Part shown: one piece after another, positions 7,922 to 15,301 of the stretch
How positions within the stretch are numbered: position 1 is the stretch's first letter
How the letters are laid out: the number at the start of each line of letters is the position of its first letter
Assembly (NCBI GenBank): GCA_028709305.1
Contig: JAQVXE010000012.1
Location: 1 to 37,335 of the forward strand
DNA: 37,335 nucleotides
Direction: 5' to 3'
Source of the DNA: Bacillota bacterium
GTDB taxonomy: Bacteria > Bacillota > DTU025
Translations under genes and position numbers: made by a program
The notes under the pieces: model-generated
Databases searched by the model: none
The model's input: the letters and a program-made list of their open reading frames with translations, nothing else
Told to the model about the DNA's origin: nothing

Positions 7922-8584
7922 ATGGCAACTGCAGAGATACATAAGGTTTGGAGCGATTTCGACGTATCAGTCGAAGGCAGAAAGGGACTTGTTATTCATT
8001 CTTCAATGACCGTGAGGGGATACTCTCCCGGCTCCGGCTCTGAGATGACCATTATCTATTGGTTCTACTATACCGACAATTCTCCTATATGCGGCGTAAT
8101 GCCTGATTACACTGATGCGGCAGGCAATGCGTGTGCCGCGGAGGATTTTACTCCTCCGTACAGGGACAGCACTTACGATGATTTCATAATCTTTGTGCCA
8201 TATGATGCATTTGGGCTCGAGGGCGTTGGATATTTCGAGGCCTACTGTACCCTGGGAATCTACCATGGGCGCAAGCTTGTAGCCAGGAAGAAAAGGGTGC
8301 TGGTGTTTTCATTGGCTAGCACAGGCGGCCCGAGCCAGTTTGAGGAGCGGCCGCGGGAGAAGCCCAACGCACTTCCTCCTCCGCCGAAGGAGCGCGAAAG
8401 GCATGAAGATGTATGGAGCCAACTGGGCATCCCCGCGTCCGCCGGCAAGAAGCATAAGGAGCGCATGCTGCTTGAACAGTTCAACACATATCGGGCCAGA
8501 ATTAACCATCCTGATCTCGAGAGAAGGCAGGAAGCCGAACGCATGTTAGCACTGATAGCCAGGGCCAGACAGGAGCTGCAGTAG
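7922..8584 (+). CDS. Unknown protein with a J-like C-terminal segment carrying HPD
   Basis: The 220-residue protein sits between the two hsp70 genes with gaps of 21 and 27 bases. Residues 1-130 are beta-rich and cytosolic in character, of no family I recognise. A Pro-rich charged linker (about 135-160) leads to residues 162-220, which read like a small J domain: DVWSQLGI resembles helix I (DYYEILGV), a basic helix II follows, then the exact tripeptide HPD (196-198), then a helix with EAERMLALIARARQEL. HPD is the tripeptide by which DnaJ stimulates Hsp70 ATPase. Similar short helical tails without HPD exist in other bacterial proteins, so the J assignment is an inference. The ATG follows GGAGAGCGCAAG. 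Confidence 0.6.
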   Translation: MATAEIHKVWSDFDVSVEGRKGLVIHSSMTVRGYSPGSGSEMTIIYWFYYTDNSPICGVMPDYTDAAGNACAAEDFTPPYRDSTYDDFIIFVPYDAFGLEGVGYFEAYCTLGIYHGRKLVARKKRVLVFSLASTGGPSQFEERPREKPNALPPPPKERERHEDVWSQLGIPASAGKKHKERMLLEQFNTYRARINHPDLERRQEAERMLALIARARQELQ

Positions 8585-8611
8585 GCTGTCGGTGTGGAGG
8601 TGTGACAGTAA

Positions 8612-10144
8612 GTGAAAGCCGTAGGCATAGATCTTGGGACCACTTTCTCGTGTCTTGCTATGCTCAACGATTATGGCAAACCCGAGCTAGTCCCCAACAG
8701 CGAAGGAGAGCGCATTACCCCTTCAGTAATTATGTTCGATTCCGAAAACCAGTTTACAGTTGGCACAATCGCAAAGAACAGCGCTGTGGCCGATCCTGAC
8801 AATGTAGTAGAGTTTGTGAAAAGGCAGATGGGGAGCGCCGACTACGTATTCATTCATGGAGACAAGGAATTTCGCCCCGAGGCCCTTTCGGCACTGATTA
8901 TCAAGAAGCTTGTGACAGATGCGCAGACTCTCCTGGGGACGGAGCTTCCCGCGGCGGTCATAACAGTCCCTGCCTACTTCGACGATGCCAGGAGGCAGGC
9001 AACGATGGACGCGGGCAAAATCGCAGGGCTCAACGTTCTCGCTATTGTGAATGAGCCGACTGCGGCCGCGCTCGCCTATGGGATGAGCAACCCTGATCTC
9101 AACAGGCGCATCATAGTCTACGACCTCGGAGGAGGGACTTTTGACGTTACAGTCCTGGAGATCGAAGAGGGGAAAATTCGGGTTGTGGCGACCGATGGCG
9201 ACCACATGCTGGGCGGCAAGGATTTCGACGACCGAATTATCATGCATTGTGCTGAAGAGTTCAGGAAGGAGCACGGAATAGACCTCCTCGACGACCCGGA
9301 GGCTCTGCAGGATCTGCGCCAAAGAGCTGAAGAGGCAAAGAAGGCATTGTCTATTCGCGAATCCGCGAAGATAGCAGTTAGTGCCCAGGGAGAACGGCAC
9401 ACGGTGGAGCTTTCCAGGGATGAGTTTGAGGAGATGACCGCGGATCTTCTGGGGAGATCTGAGCTTCTGCTTGATGCAGTCCTGCAGTCGGCGGAGTTGA
9501 CATGGAACGACATTGACCAGGTGCTCTTGGTTGGCGGGATGACCAGGATGCCTGCAGTGCAAAAACTTATTAGCAAGGCTTCAGGGAAGGAGCCTGCGGT
9601 CAACATCAATCCTGATGAGGCGATTGCACATGGGGCTGCGATCTATGCTGGGATAATACTGGCTGAACAGGGCGACCCGGATATCATCCTGACCGATGCC
9701 GGACGCAAGCTTCGCCACACAAAAATAGAGGATGTGACCAGCCACAGCTATGGCATTCTGCTCGTCGATTCCACTACCGGTGAGGATATCAACGAGATAA
9801 TGATCCCCAAGAACTCTCCTGTGCCGGCTGAACGGAAAGAGACCTATTATGTACACGAGGACGGGCAGCGCATTGTGGAGATGGTGGTGCTCCAGGGTGA
9901 GGACAGAGACCCTGCCAACTGCACCGAGATAGGCAAAGCAGTACTTGAACTTGACGGCCCTAAGCCGCGCAATTACCCGATAGAAGTCGTGTACAAGTAC
10001 GACCGGAATATGAGAATGGATGCTGTCATTTCAGATCCCGAGACAGGAGCTTCGAAATCGCTGCAAGTAACTGAGCAGGGAAGGCTGTCCAATGCGGAAG
10101 TTGAAGAGGAACGTGAAGCCATGAAGGATGCAGAGGTAAGCTGA
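8612..10144 (+). CDS. Short Hsp70 (DnaK-like) chaperone lacking the helical lid, copy 2
   Basis: The 510-residue protein is a paralogue of the Hsp70 at 6365, with the same domain plan. The ATPase domain has GIDLGTTF, FVKRQMG, EPTAAALAYG, DLGGGTFDV and LLVGGMTRMP; here Met replaces the Ser of the usual GGSTR. The linker is again polar (KIEDVTSHSYG) and the protein ends after the beta substrate-binding domain. The GTG start has GGAGG eleven bases upstream and leaves only the natural GIDLG start context. Its stop overlaps the ATG of the polyprenyl synthetase gene by one base. Two lidless Hsp70s in tandem suggest either a hetero-pair or distinct clients; neither is likely to be the housekeeping DnaK. 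Confidence 0.95.
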   Translation: MKAVGIDLGTTFSCLAMLNDYGKPELVPNSEGERITPSVIMFDSENQFTVGTIAKNSAVADPDNVVEFVKRQMGSADYVFIHGDKEFRPEALSALIIKKLVTDAQTLLGTELPAAVITVPAYFDDARRQATMDAGKIAGLNVLAIVNEPTAAALAYGMSNPDLNRRIIVYDLGGGTFDVTVLEIEEGKIRVVATDGDHMLGGKDFDDRIIMHCAEEFRKEHGIDLLDDPEALQDLRQRAEEAKKALSIRESAKIAVSAQGERHTVELSRDEFEEMTADLLGRSELLLDAVLQSAELTWNDIDQVLLVGGMTRMPAVQKLISKASGKEPAVNINPDEAIAHGAAIYAGIILAEQGDPDIILTDAGRKLRHTKIEDVTSHSYGILLVDSTTGEDINEIMIPKNSPVPAERKETYYVHEDGQRIVEMVVLQGEDRDPANCTEIGKAVLELDGPKPRNYPIEVVYKYDRNMRMDAVISDPETGASKSLQVTEQGRLSNAEVEEEREAMKDAEVS

Positions 10145-11169
10145 TGGATACCCGCGTACTCTATGAGGAGCAGCTCTTTCCCGTTGCGCACAAGATTGGG
10201 ACAGTTTTGCTAGAAAGTGTTGATATAGATCCGGAATTCCAAGAGATGTATCGATCTGCAGTAGGCGGCGGAATGAGGTTTCGCCCGTGCTTGATGTACA
10301 TTGCGTTTGCGATGTGCGGTGGAGAGGCTGAAGAGGTCATGATTCCGTCAGCTGTAGCCGTGGAGCTGCTTCACAAGGCTTCTTTGCTCCATGACGACCT
10401 TGTCGACGGTGATGCTCTCAGGCGCGGGACGCCGTCGTTTTGCCATATTCATGGATCCGAGAAAGCCGTTATCATGGGCGATCTCCTTGTAGCCAGGGCT
10501 TACCTGGCCATGGGCGGCCTGGAAGGGCTTGTTCCGGGCGAGACTGCTAAGGAGGCGAGGAAGCGGTTTGTTGCTGCACATCGCGACATGTGCCGCGGAG
10601 AGCTGCTTGAACTGATGCCAGTCGCTGGGGCTCTGACTATTGATCATGCAGTGCGAGTATTGCAGGGCAAGACTGCAGCCCTCATGGAACAGTCGTTGGC
10701 GATAGGCGCGGTGCTTGGAGGAGGCAGCGCACTCCAGGTTGAGGCGCTTGGCGAGTATGGAAGGTGCCTCGGGTTCATCTTCCAGACCGTAAACGACATG
10801 AACAATCTCACGGGGTTTGATTCAACCGTGAAGGGCTCCTCACTAGGCGATCTTGCTCGGCGGAGAGTCGGGTTTCCCATGGTTGGTTTGGCGATGTATC
10901 TCGGCGAGGAACGCCTGGCTGCACTTGCTGATCAGGCGCGCTCGGGCAGAGATGGGGCAGCAAAGGCCCAGGTCGAGCTGGAGAAGCTTATGAAGGAAGG
11001 GCCTGTGCGGGACTGGCTCGATGGTATCTTGGAAGATCTGGGCGACCGGGCTCTGCGAGCCCTGTCGGTTTTTCCATCAAGCTTCGAAAAGCATGCTCTT
11101 GAGTCTGTTGGGAGAGAGATGTTTGAATCGTGGTTTTGGGAGCCGGATAAACGTGACGAAGAAGTATAG
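10144..11169 (+). CDS. trans-Polyprenyl diphosphate synthase homologue with altered second Asp-rich motif
   Basis: The 341-residue protein matches the polyprenyl synthetase family that condenses isopentenyl diphosphate with an allylic diphosphate. The substrate-entry GGGMRFRP (41-48) and the first Asp-rich motif HDDLVDGDALRRGTPS (DDLVD 84-88, RRG) are intact, as is GKTAAL (K176). The second motif, normally FQ..DD..D, reads FQTVNDMNN (213-221), so two of its three Asp are Asn, and the later GK..T/YP segment is also divergent. Catalytic magnesium binding is therefore doubtful; it may be a partner subunit or a modified enzyme. It overlaps the second hsp70 by one base and the next gene by 17 bases. 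That fixes it in the chaperone operon, an unusual place for this family. Confidence 0.82.
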   Translation: MDTRVLYEEQLFPVAHKIGTVLLESVDIDPEFQEMYRSAVGGGMRFRPCLMYIAFAMCGGEAEEVMIPSAVAVELLHKASLLHDDLVDGDALRRGTPSFCHIHGSEKAVIMGDLLVARAYLAMGGLEGLVPGETAKEARKRFVAAHRDMCRGELLELMPVAGALTIDHAVRVLQGKTAALMEQSLAIGAVLGGGSALQVEALGEYGRCLGFIFQTVNDMNNLTGFDSTVKGSSLGDLARRRVGFPMVGLAMYLGEERLAALADQARSGRDGAAKAQVELEKLMKEGPVRDWLDGILEDLGDRALRALSVFPSSFEKHALESVGREMFESWFWEPDKRDEEV

Positions 11170-11821
11170 CGCGAGGCCGCTGACGGAAGCAGCTGTAGCG
11201 CTGGCCCTGGGCGGTATAGCGTGGTGGCTTTTCTCGCCCATGCCAGGTATTGGGCCGTATTTCAAGTACATGAGCGCAAGCCTGATCGCCGTAATTGGTA
11301 CCAGGCACGGGACTCGCTGGTCATGGGTGACCGCTGGTGCTCTCAATGCGTTGGTGGGTCTGACATTTGGTCTGGGTGAGCTGGTGAACTGTTTGTTCTT
11401 GGTGACGCCCATCGCTTTGATGTTGCCGGCGCGCCAGCGGTCAGACCGGGATATCCAGGCCAAGGAAGGCGAGGCTAACACCACCAGCAGGACGCATGGA
11501 GCCAGTGGCGCTAAGTGGTGGACGATGCTTCTTCTGACCTATGCAGTAGTCTATCCGGCGCGCCTGTGGGTAATGGGGATGCTGATGGGCGTAGAGATAT
11601 CGGACGTCATAAGCTCTATGGCATCAGCTAGCTACCATGTGTTTGAGAAATTTTGGACCTTTGCGCACATACCGGCCGATGTTGCTGTCGCAGGGGCTGT
11701 AAAGTGGATGTGGATCATTCTTCCCCTTGCTGGCGTGGGCTATGGCACTATGCTGTATTTGGTGAACCGCCCTGCCTATCGCGGCGGTTTGATGATTCTC
11801 AAACGGACCCGTCTCGGTTGA
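11153..11821 (+). CDS. Multi-pass membrane protein (possible ECF S-component-like fold)
   Basis: This protein of about 222 residues has five or six hydrophobic segments separated by a hydrophilic loop (about 100-120). The pattern LTEAAVALALGG, then GTRWSWVTAGALNALVGLTFG, recalls the substrate-binding subunits of energy-coupling factor transporters and the related DUF2232 proteins, but no signature is decisive. The frame is open from 11021, but I choose the GTG at 11153, ten bases after a GGGAG, because it removes a long overlap and starts just before the first membrane helix. It overlaps the polyprenyl synthetase end by 17 bases, so it is translationally coupled. A membrane partner for a prenyl-lipid or its carrier is a reasonable guess. 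Its 3' end overlaps the convergent gene at 11799. Confidence 0.65.
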   Translation: MTKKYSARPLTEAAVALALGGIAWWLFSPMPGIGPYFKYMSASLIAVIGTRHGTRWSWVTAGALNALVGLTFGLGELVNCLFLVTPIALMLPARQRSDRDIQAKEGEANTTSRTHGASGAKWWTMLLLTYAVVYPARLWVMGMLMGVEISDVISSMASASYHVFEKFWTFAHIPADVAVAGAVKWMWIILPLAGVGYGTMLYLVNRPAYRGGLMILKRTRLG

Positions 11822-12272
11822 CTGCGCTCAGTTGAGGGAAGGACAAGATGTCGAGGTCGATTTCATCCACGGCTACAGTGGCATGCCCCTCGAAAAACTG
11901 GACGCCGCCTATGTTGATTGAAGTGATGGCGCCTTTGGCCAGTGCAGGAATGTCGAGGCTTACGATTCCTCTGCCCAAGTAGGATAGGCCATCGGGGAGA
12001 CTCGACGTCACGTTCGACATGAAGAGGTCGACCAGGCCTGTCATGAGCGGGGTAGAGATTTGCAGGCATACAGTTGGGCCAGCTGCTTGAACCACGGAAA
12101 CGTGGAGCGAGGGGTACAGGGGGAATGGCATAAGCAGGGACAAGTCGATGACGAGTTCGTCAGGTTCGAAGCGAGCGCCTCGCAGCCTGACATTCTGGGG
12201 CATCTTAATGCATTTGAGGGCGGCCTCAAGCTCGTCGCTTTCAAAGGTTAACCTTAGGGATTCGATTTTCAT
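11799..12272 (-). CDS. Hypothetical beta-rich protein, partner of the DUF5685 gene
   Basis: This 157-residue protein is not one I recognise. It consists mostly of alternating hydrophobic strands (KIESLRLTF, ELVIDLSLLMP, LHVSVVQ, GIVSLDIPAL) with no signal peptide or membrane helix. Such a pattern suits a lipid-binding or scaffold-like half barrel, but that is only a guess. The ATG at 12272 overlaps the stop of the upstream DUF5685 gene in an ATGA arrangement, so the two are co-translated. The 3' end overlaps the membrane protein gene on the other strand by 23 bases, an unusually tight convergent junction. Confidence 0.65.
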   Translation of the reverse strand: MKIESLRLTFESDELEAALKCIKMPQNVRLRGARFEPDELVIDLSLLMPFPLYPSLHVSVVQAAGPTVCLQISTPLMTGLVDLFMSNVTSSLPDGLSYLGRGIVSLDIPALAKGAITSINIGGVQFFEGHATVAVDEIDLDILSFPQLSAVNRDGSV

Positions 12273-13249
12273 CCGATATCAGCCACCTTACTATGGTTTG
12301 ATATGGGCGCCGTCCGTGATTCTAGGAACCCAGATGCGCGGAGCGGGAGCGATGTCAGAAGAATGCTTTCGATAATGGGACGATAGCGGACGAGCTCCAG
12401 GTCTTCCAAAGCATAGGCCATCTCCGCCTGGCATCTGTCTATCAGGTATTGCAGTCCCTCCGAGGCTCTGCTTGTGAGGGACAGAGTGCCCCGGGCAACC
12501 ATGGAGCACGTTGTCAAGGCGTTGAAGCGTCCCTTGGAAAGGTCGCTTTCCAGGTCCTCAAGGCAGTCTGCGGCGTAGATTATCTTTCCTGCAGCATTGC
12601 CGATCCTGCGAAGCGGCTCAGCATTGTGGCTAAGTCCCGAGAGCTCAGCCGTATATTCAAGGACTCTGCCAAGCCCAAGGCCGGTTGGCGCTGCGAGCTC
12701 GTCAAAGGAGATGCTTGGAGGATCCTCGGTGGCCATGGATTCCAGTTCTTCTTGGCGTTCTTGAATACAGCTCAGCGAAGACATGTCGAACGAGTTATCG
12801 GCAAGGATCTTCCCGGCGACGGCGAAAGTGCGTCTGCCCAAAAACTGGGCGGGCTTTGCCCAACGGGCACCGTCTGTGAGCGCATCCTGACTTTTTAAGT
12901 CTACCATGGCAACTGTGAAAGCAGAACCTATTTTCATAAAGAGCTGATCGTCATCTATAACGTAGTATTTCCTGTAGGAACCCAAAGGGCAGAGGACCTT
13001 TGCAAAAGCGGGAACATGTGGCCATTGCGCAGACATCAGGAGAACCAAGAGCGTTGAGTCGAAATTGGCCAGGGCCCGCCAGATCAGCCCATACTGGCGT
13101 GAGAGAGCGAAGCAAAGCCCGCAGTAATGCGCTTTGTAACAGCAGCTTCCCCTGATCGTCAGGCTTGAGAATGCTCTATTGCTCTGTTGAGATGTGATCT
13201 CCCCACCGGCTGGGTTTCGCCGGCTGTGGGGTTTGGTATATCCGAACAT
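12269..13249 (-). CDS. DUF5685 family protein
   Basis: This protein of about 326 residues opens MFGYTKP and then carries CCYKAHYCGLC followed by a NFDSTLLVLL segment, the recognisable start of DUF5685 proteins of Bacillota. Near residues 225-236 is an acidic run YAADCLEDLESDLSKGRFN, spaced like the D-x3-D-D-x3-D motif of squalene/phytoene-type isoprenoid synthases; this resemblance is mine and untested. The Cys cluster could bind a metal. The ATG at 13249 has GGGAGG eight bases upstream, which beats the longer frame to 13282. Between the start and the Cys cluster there is an unusual Arg/Ser/Gln-rich segment. It forms a two-gene unit with the hypothetical gene downstream and faces the chaperone island. 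Confidence 0.8.
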   Translation of the reverse strand: MFGYTKPHSRRNPAGGEITSQQSNRAFSSLTIRGSCCYKAHYCGLCFALSRQYGLIWRALANFDSTLLVLLMSAQWPHVPAFAKVLCPLGSYRKYYVIDDDQLFMKIGSAFTVAMVDLKSQDALTDGARWAKPAQFLGRRTFAVAGKILADNSFDMSSLSCIQERQEELESMATEDPPSISFDELAAPTGLGLGRVLEYTAELSGLSHNAEPLRRIGNAAGKIIYAADCLEDLESDLSKGRFNALTTCSMVARGTLSLTSRASEGLQYLIDRCQAEMAYALEDLELVRYRPIIESILLTSLPLRASGFLESRTAPISNHSKVADIG

Positions 13250-13571
13250 CAGCTGCGCCTCCCGTTGTTTCGGAGGTATCAATCAGTTCTAAGCGCCTGT
13301 TCTTCTCTTTGCGGGCTGCGATATCCTGCATGAACACTGAACTTAGGAAGGCGATTGCGGTAGCCATGCGGACTGTCGCATGGGCAACACGTGGCACTGG
13401 TTGGGAGAACTCATGCTGCGTGAGATGCGAATGAATATGAAGGGAGGAAGATGCAGACGCCTATTACATGACTGGGGTGGATTCGGTGAGATGCGGCCGA
13501 CCCGAACAGCTGATGCTGTAGAGCGTTGGCCAATACCTAAGTGTCATCTTATATTTGGGAGGAGTCGGCAA
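13250..13571. other. Divergent intergenic region without a convincing gene
   Basis: These 322 bases separate the divergent DUF5685 and nitroreductase genes. The frame from 13380 that runs into the nitroreductase has no family similarity in its first 64 residues and I treat it as untranslated. A weak promoter can be drawn before the nitroreductase: TTGGCC and TATATT 18 bases apart near 13523-13553. No repeat or RNA structure stood out. Confidence 0.4.
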
Positions 13572-14081
13572 GTGGATGCCATGGAAGCCATATTGACCCG
13601 ACGCAGCATTCGTAAGTACACTTCCGAGCCTGTTACAGATGATGAGTTGAAACAATTGCTTACGGCAGCCATGAATGCCCCGTCAGCTGGCAACCAGAGA
13701 CCGTGGGAGTTCATAGTGATTAGGGACAGAGAGACATTGAACAGGATTCCAGGGATACATATGTATGCGCAGATGCTCAAACAAGCGCAGGCAGCCATAG
13801 TCGTGTGCGGCGACATGACTAAGCAGAAATATGATGGGTTTTGGATCCAGGACTGCTCAGCGGCCACGCAGAACATATTGCTGTCAGCCACAGCAATGGG
13901 ATTGGGTGCAGTCTGGCTCGGAGTTTATCCAGTTGTGGAGAGGGTGGAGGACCTCAGGAAGATGCTTGACATTCCCGGGCACGTGGTCCCACTCTCGATC
14001 GTGTCGTTGGGACGCCCCGGAGAGGAGAGGGAGGCGTCTGATAGGTACGACAAATCCAGAATACACATGGAGAAATGGTAG
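13572..14081 (+). CDS. Nitroreductase family FMN oxidoreductase
   Basis: The protein of about 169 residues has the order of motifs of small FMN-dependent nitroreductases. RRSIRKYTSEPV near the N-terminus binds the flavin phosphate, APSAGNQRPWEFIVI follows, NILLSATAMGLGAVWLG lies in the dimer core, and the C-terminal SLGRPGE closes the FMN site. Such enzymes reduce nitro-compounds, quinones or flavins with NAD(P)H in the cytosol; the physiological substrate cannot be told. The GTG at 13572 lies nine bases after GGAGG; the ATG at 13581 is the alternative. It appears to be a single-gene unit. Confidence 0.92.
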   Translation: MDAMEAILTRRSIRKYTSEPVTDDELKQLLTAAMNAPSAGNQRPWEFIVIRDRETLNRIPGIHMYAQMLKQAQAAIVVCGDMTKQKYDGFWIQDCSAATQNILLSATAMGLGAVWLGVYPVVERVEDLRKMLDIPGHVVPLSIVSLGRPGEEREASDRYDKSRIHMEKW

Positions 14082-14096
14082 CAGGGGCGCGTAATA

Positions 14097-14181
14097 GCCA
14101 TAGATTGGTGAGTATGCGCTAATCGGCATCGTGACGCCGGTGGGGACTAGCTTCCCTGCCGGCGCATTACATTGCTATGGC
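14097..14181. terminator. Structured inverted-repeat element between convergent nitroreductase and ykvA-like genes
   Basis: An outer inverted repeat GCCATAG (14097-14103) and CTATGGC (14175-14181) encloses a strong inner hairpin: GCCGG and GGGGA (14136-14146) pair with TTCCC and CCGGC (14152-14163). It lies just after the nitroreductase and abuts one copy of the dispersed 29-base repeat. No T-run follows, so it may end transcription weakly or be part of a mobile element. Confidence 0.45.
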
Positions 14182-14185
14182 GCCA

Positions 14186-14214
14186 CCCATACGTGCTGTC
14201 CAAGTTTGTGGTTG
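14186..14214 (-). repeat. Dispersed 29-nt intergenic repeat, copy 1
   Basis: Read on the minus strand, the unit begins CAACC and ends GGACAGCACGTATGGG. It matches copy 3 (21438-21466) at 25 of 29 bases and shares the preceding CCAC with it. It lies immediately downstream of the ykvA-like gene and points away from it. Confidence 0.6.
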
Positions 14215-14229
14215 GTGGGGCAAGTTGCC

Positions 14230-14616
14230 TTATCGGCTTCGCCTTTGAACGATATTGAGGATGATGGCGGCCAATACCAGTATCCATATGGTGACCACAA
14301 TTCCCCCGGCAATCCAACTGGTTGGCTTGTCTCCGTCCATCATGGATTGGGCCTTTGCGCGCAGATCATTAATGGTGTCTTCAGGGATGAGCTTCATTGT
14401 CACGTAGATTCCGACTGGAATGAGAAGGAGATCGTCCAGTTGCCCGAGGACGGGGATGAAATCGGGGATCAAGTCTATGGGGGAGAGGGCGTAGCCTACG
14501 GTTATTGCGGCCAATGTCTTGGCGTACCAGGGGACTCGCTTGTCCCCCAGCCCCAGAAACAGGGCGTATACATCAACAAGCATCTTCGCTGCCTTCTCAC
14601 TCATGTTCTCAACCAT
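14230..14616 (-). CDS. YkvA/DUF1232 family membrane protein
   Basis: This small protein of 128 residues carries YALSPIDLIPDFIPVLGQLDD (about 42-62), the diagnostic core of DUF1232, whose SPIDLIPD signature is nearly perfect. An N-terminal helix precedes it and a C-terminal membrane helix (WIAGGIVVTIWILVLAAIILN) ends before a basic tail. The family's biochemical role is unknown; members are small membrane proteins in bacteria and chloroplasts. The ATG has AGAGGTG seven bases upstream. The gene is transcribed alone and is bracketed by two inverted copies of the 29-base dispersed repeat, which may be the mark of a small mobile cassette. Confidence 0.88.
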   Translation of the reverse strand: MVENMSEKAAKMLVDVYALFLGLGDKRVPWYAKTLAAITVGYALSPIDLIPDFIPVLGQLDDLLLIPVGIYVTMKLIPEDTINDLRAKAQSMMDGDKPTSWIAGGIVVTIWILVLAAIILNIVQRRSR

Positions 14617-14770
14617 CCTACTTCACCTCTGTCGATAGGTCGATCGGTTTTGGCATGATTCCTGGCATGCCTGATTATGGACATTGGGGCCGAGCAGGTT
14701 CATAATGCCTTATTTGAAGCGACCTTGTCCAATTGGGATAGGTCGGGAGAAGGGGACACGCTCGTGGCGC

Positions 14771-14799
14771 CAACCATATGGTGGGACAGCGCGTATGGG
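14771..14799 (+). repeat. Dispersed 29-nt intergenic repeat, copy 2
   Basis: The unit begins CAACC and contains GGGACAGC and CGTATGGG. It agrees with copy 3 at 24 of 29 positions. It is inverted relative to copy 1 (14186-14214), so the two bracket the ykvA-like gene with about 560 bases between them. Confidence 0.55.
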
Positions 14800-15061
14800 C
14801 AGCGCATCCCACGCACTGCCGGGAGTATGCAAGCGGCCCCGTCCTACTCCAAAGTTACACCCGATCTTCGGCACCCTTGAACATTCAAGGTTTCGGATTT
14901 ACGGATCGTAGTTTTCGCTTGAAGAGCGGACGTAAACCGATGGGGACCTGCCCTCGAAAGCGACCCACCAGTGGGTCACCCCGATCCGCTGAGATTGATT
15001 TTGACGTGTACCGCGACCTTGACCGCCTGGTAAAGATTGAGGATCGCATAATGGCGCACAT

Positions 15062-15301
15062 CTATTCCGAAAGGTCCATGAATTTTGCTAGAGTATCCGC
15101 TTGAGACAGGACCGCAAGCTGATTCATGAGCGTCTTGCGCCGAACCGAAGATACCTGGTAGCGTAGGCGTTGTCGATAGGTCTTGTTTCGCCCCATCGAG
15201 ATCATCTCCCCGTCTCTGCTCCCCAAAGGACATAAGGTCCGGTGCCTAGGCCGTCCCGCCTCCCGGTAGCTCTCCACAATCTGCAGGTACAGAATCCCCT
15301 G
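15062..15301 (-). pseudogene. Transposase N-terminal remnant (IS1634/IS4-like)
   Basis: On the minus strand the frame reads YLQIVESYREAGRPRHRTL and then LGS. This is the typical beginning of IS1634-type transposases, where 'Y.Q.VE.YRE.GK.RQR.L..LG' recurs. Only about 80 codons remain before a stop, an in-frame stop lies just upstream of the motif, and the continuing homology cannot be followed. No DDE residues, terminal repeats or target duplication were found. I take it as an old, inactivated insertion. Confidence 0.5.

Noticed and set aside
7256-7942. Long minus-strand frame (228 codons) antisense to the first hsp70
   Set aside because: The plus strand encodes an unmistakable Hsp70 here; the antisense frame has no domain, start context or neighbour support. 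The same holds for the frames at 8723-9562, 18449-19135 and 27383-28120.
13201-13231. Inverted repeat CCCCACCGG / CCGGCTGTGGGG resembling a terminator
   Set aside because: It lies inside the first codons of the DUF5685 gene, downstream of a well-supported start, and has no T-run.
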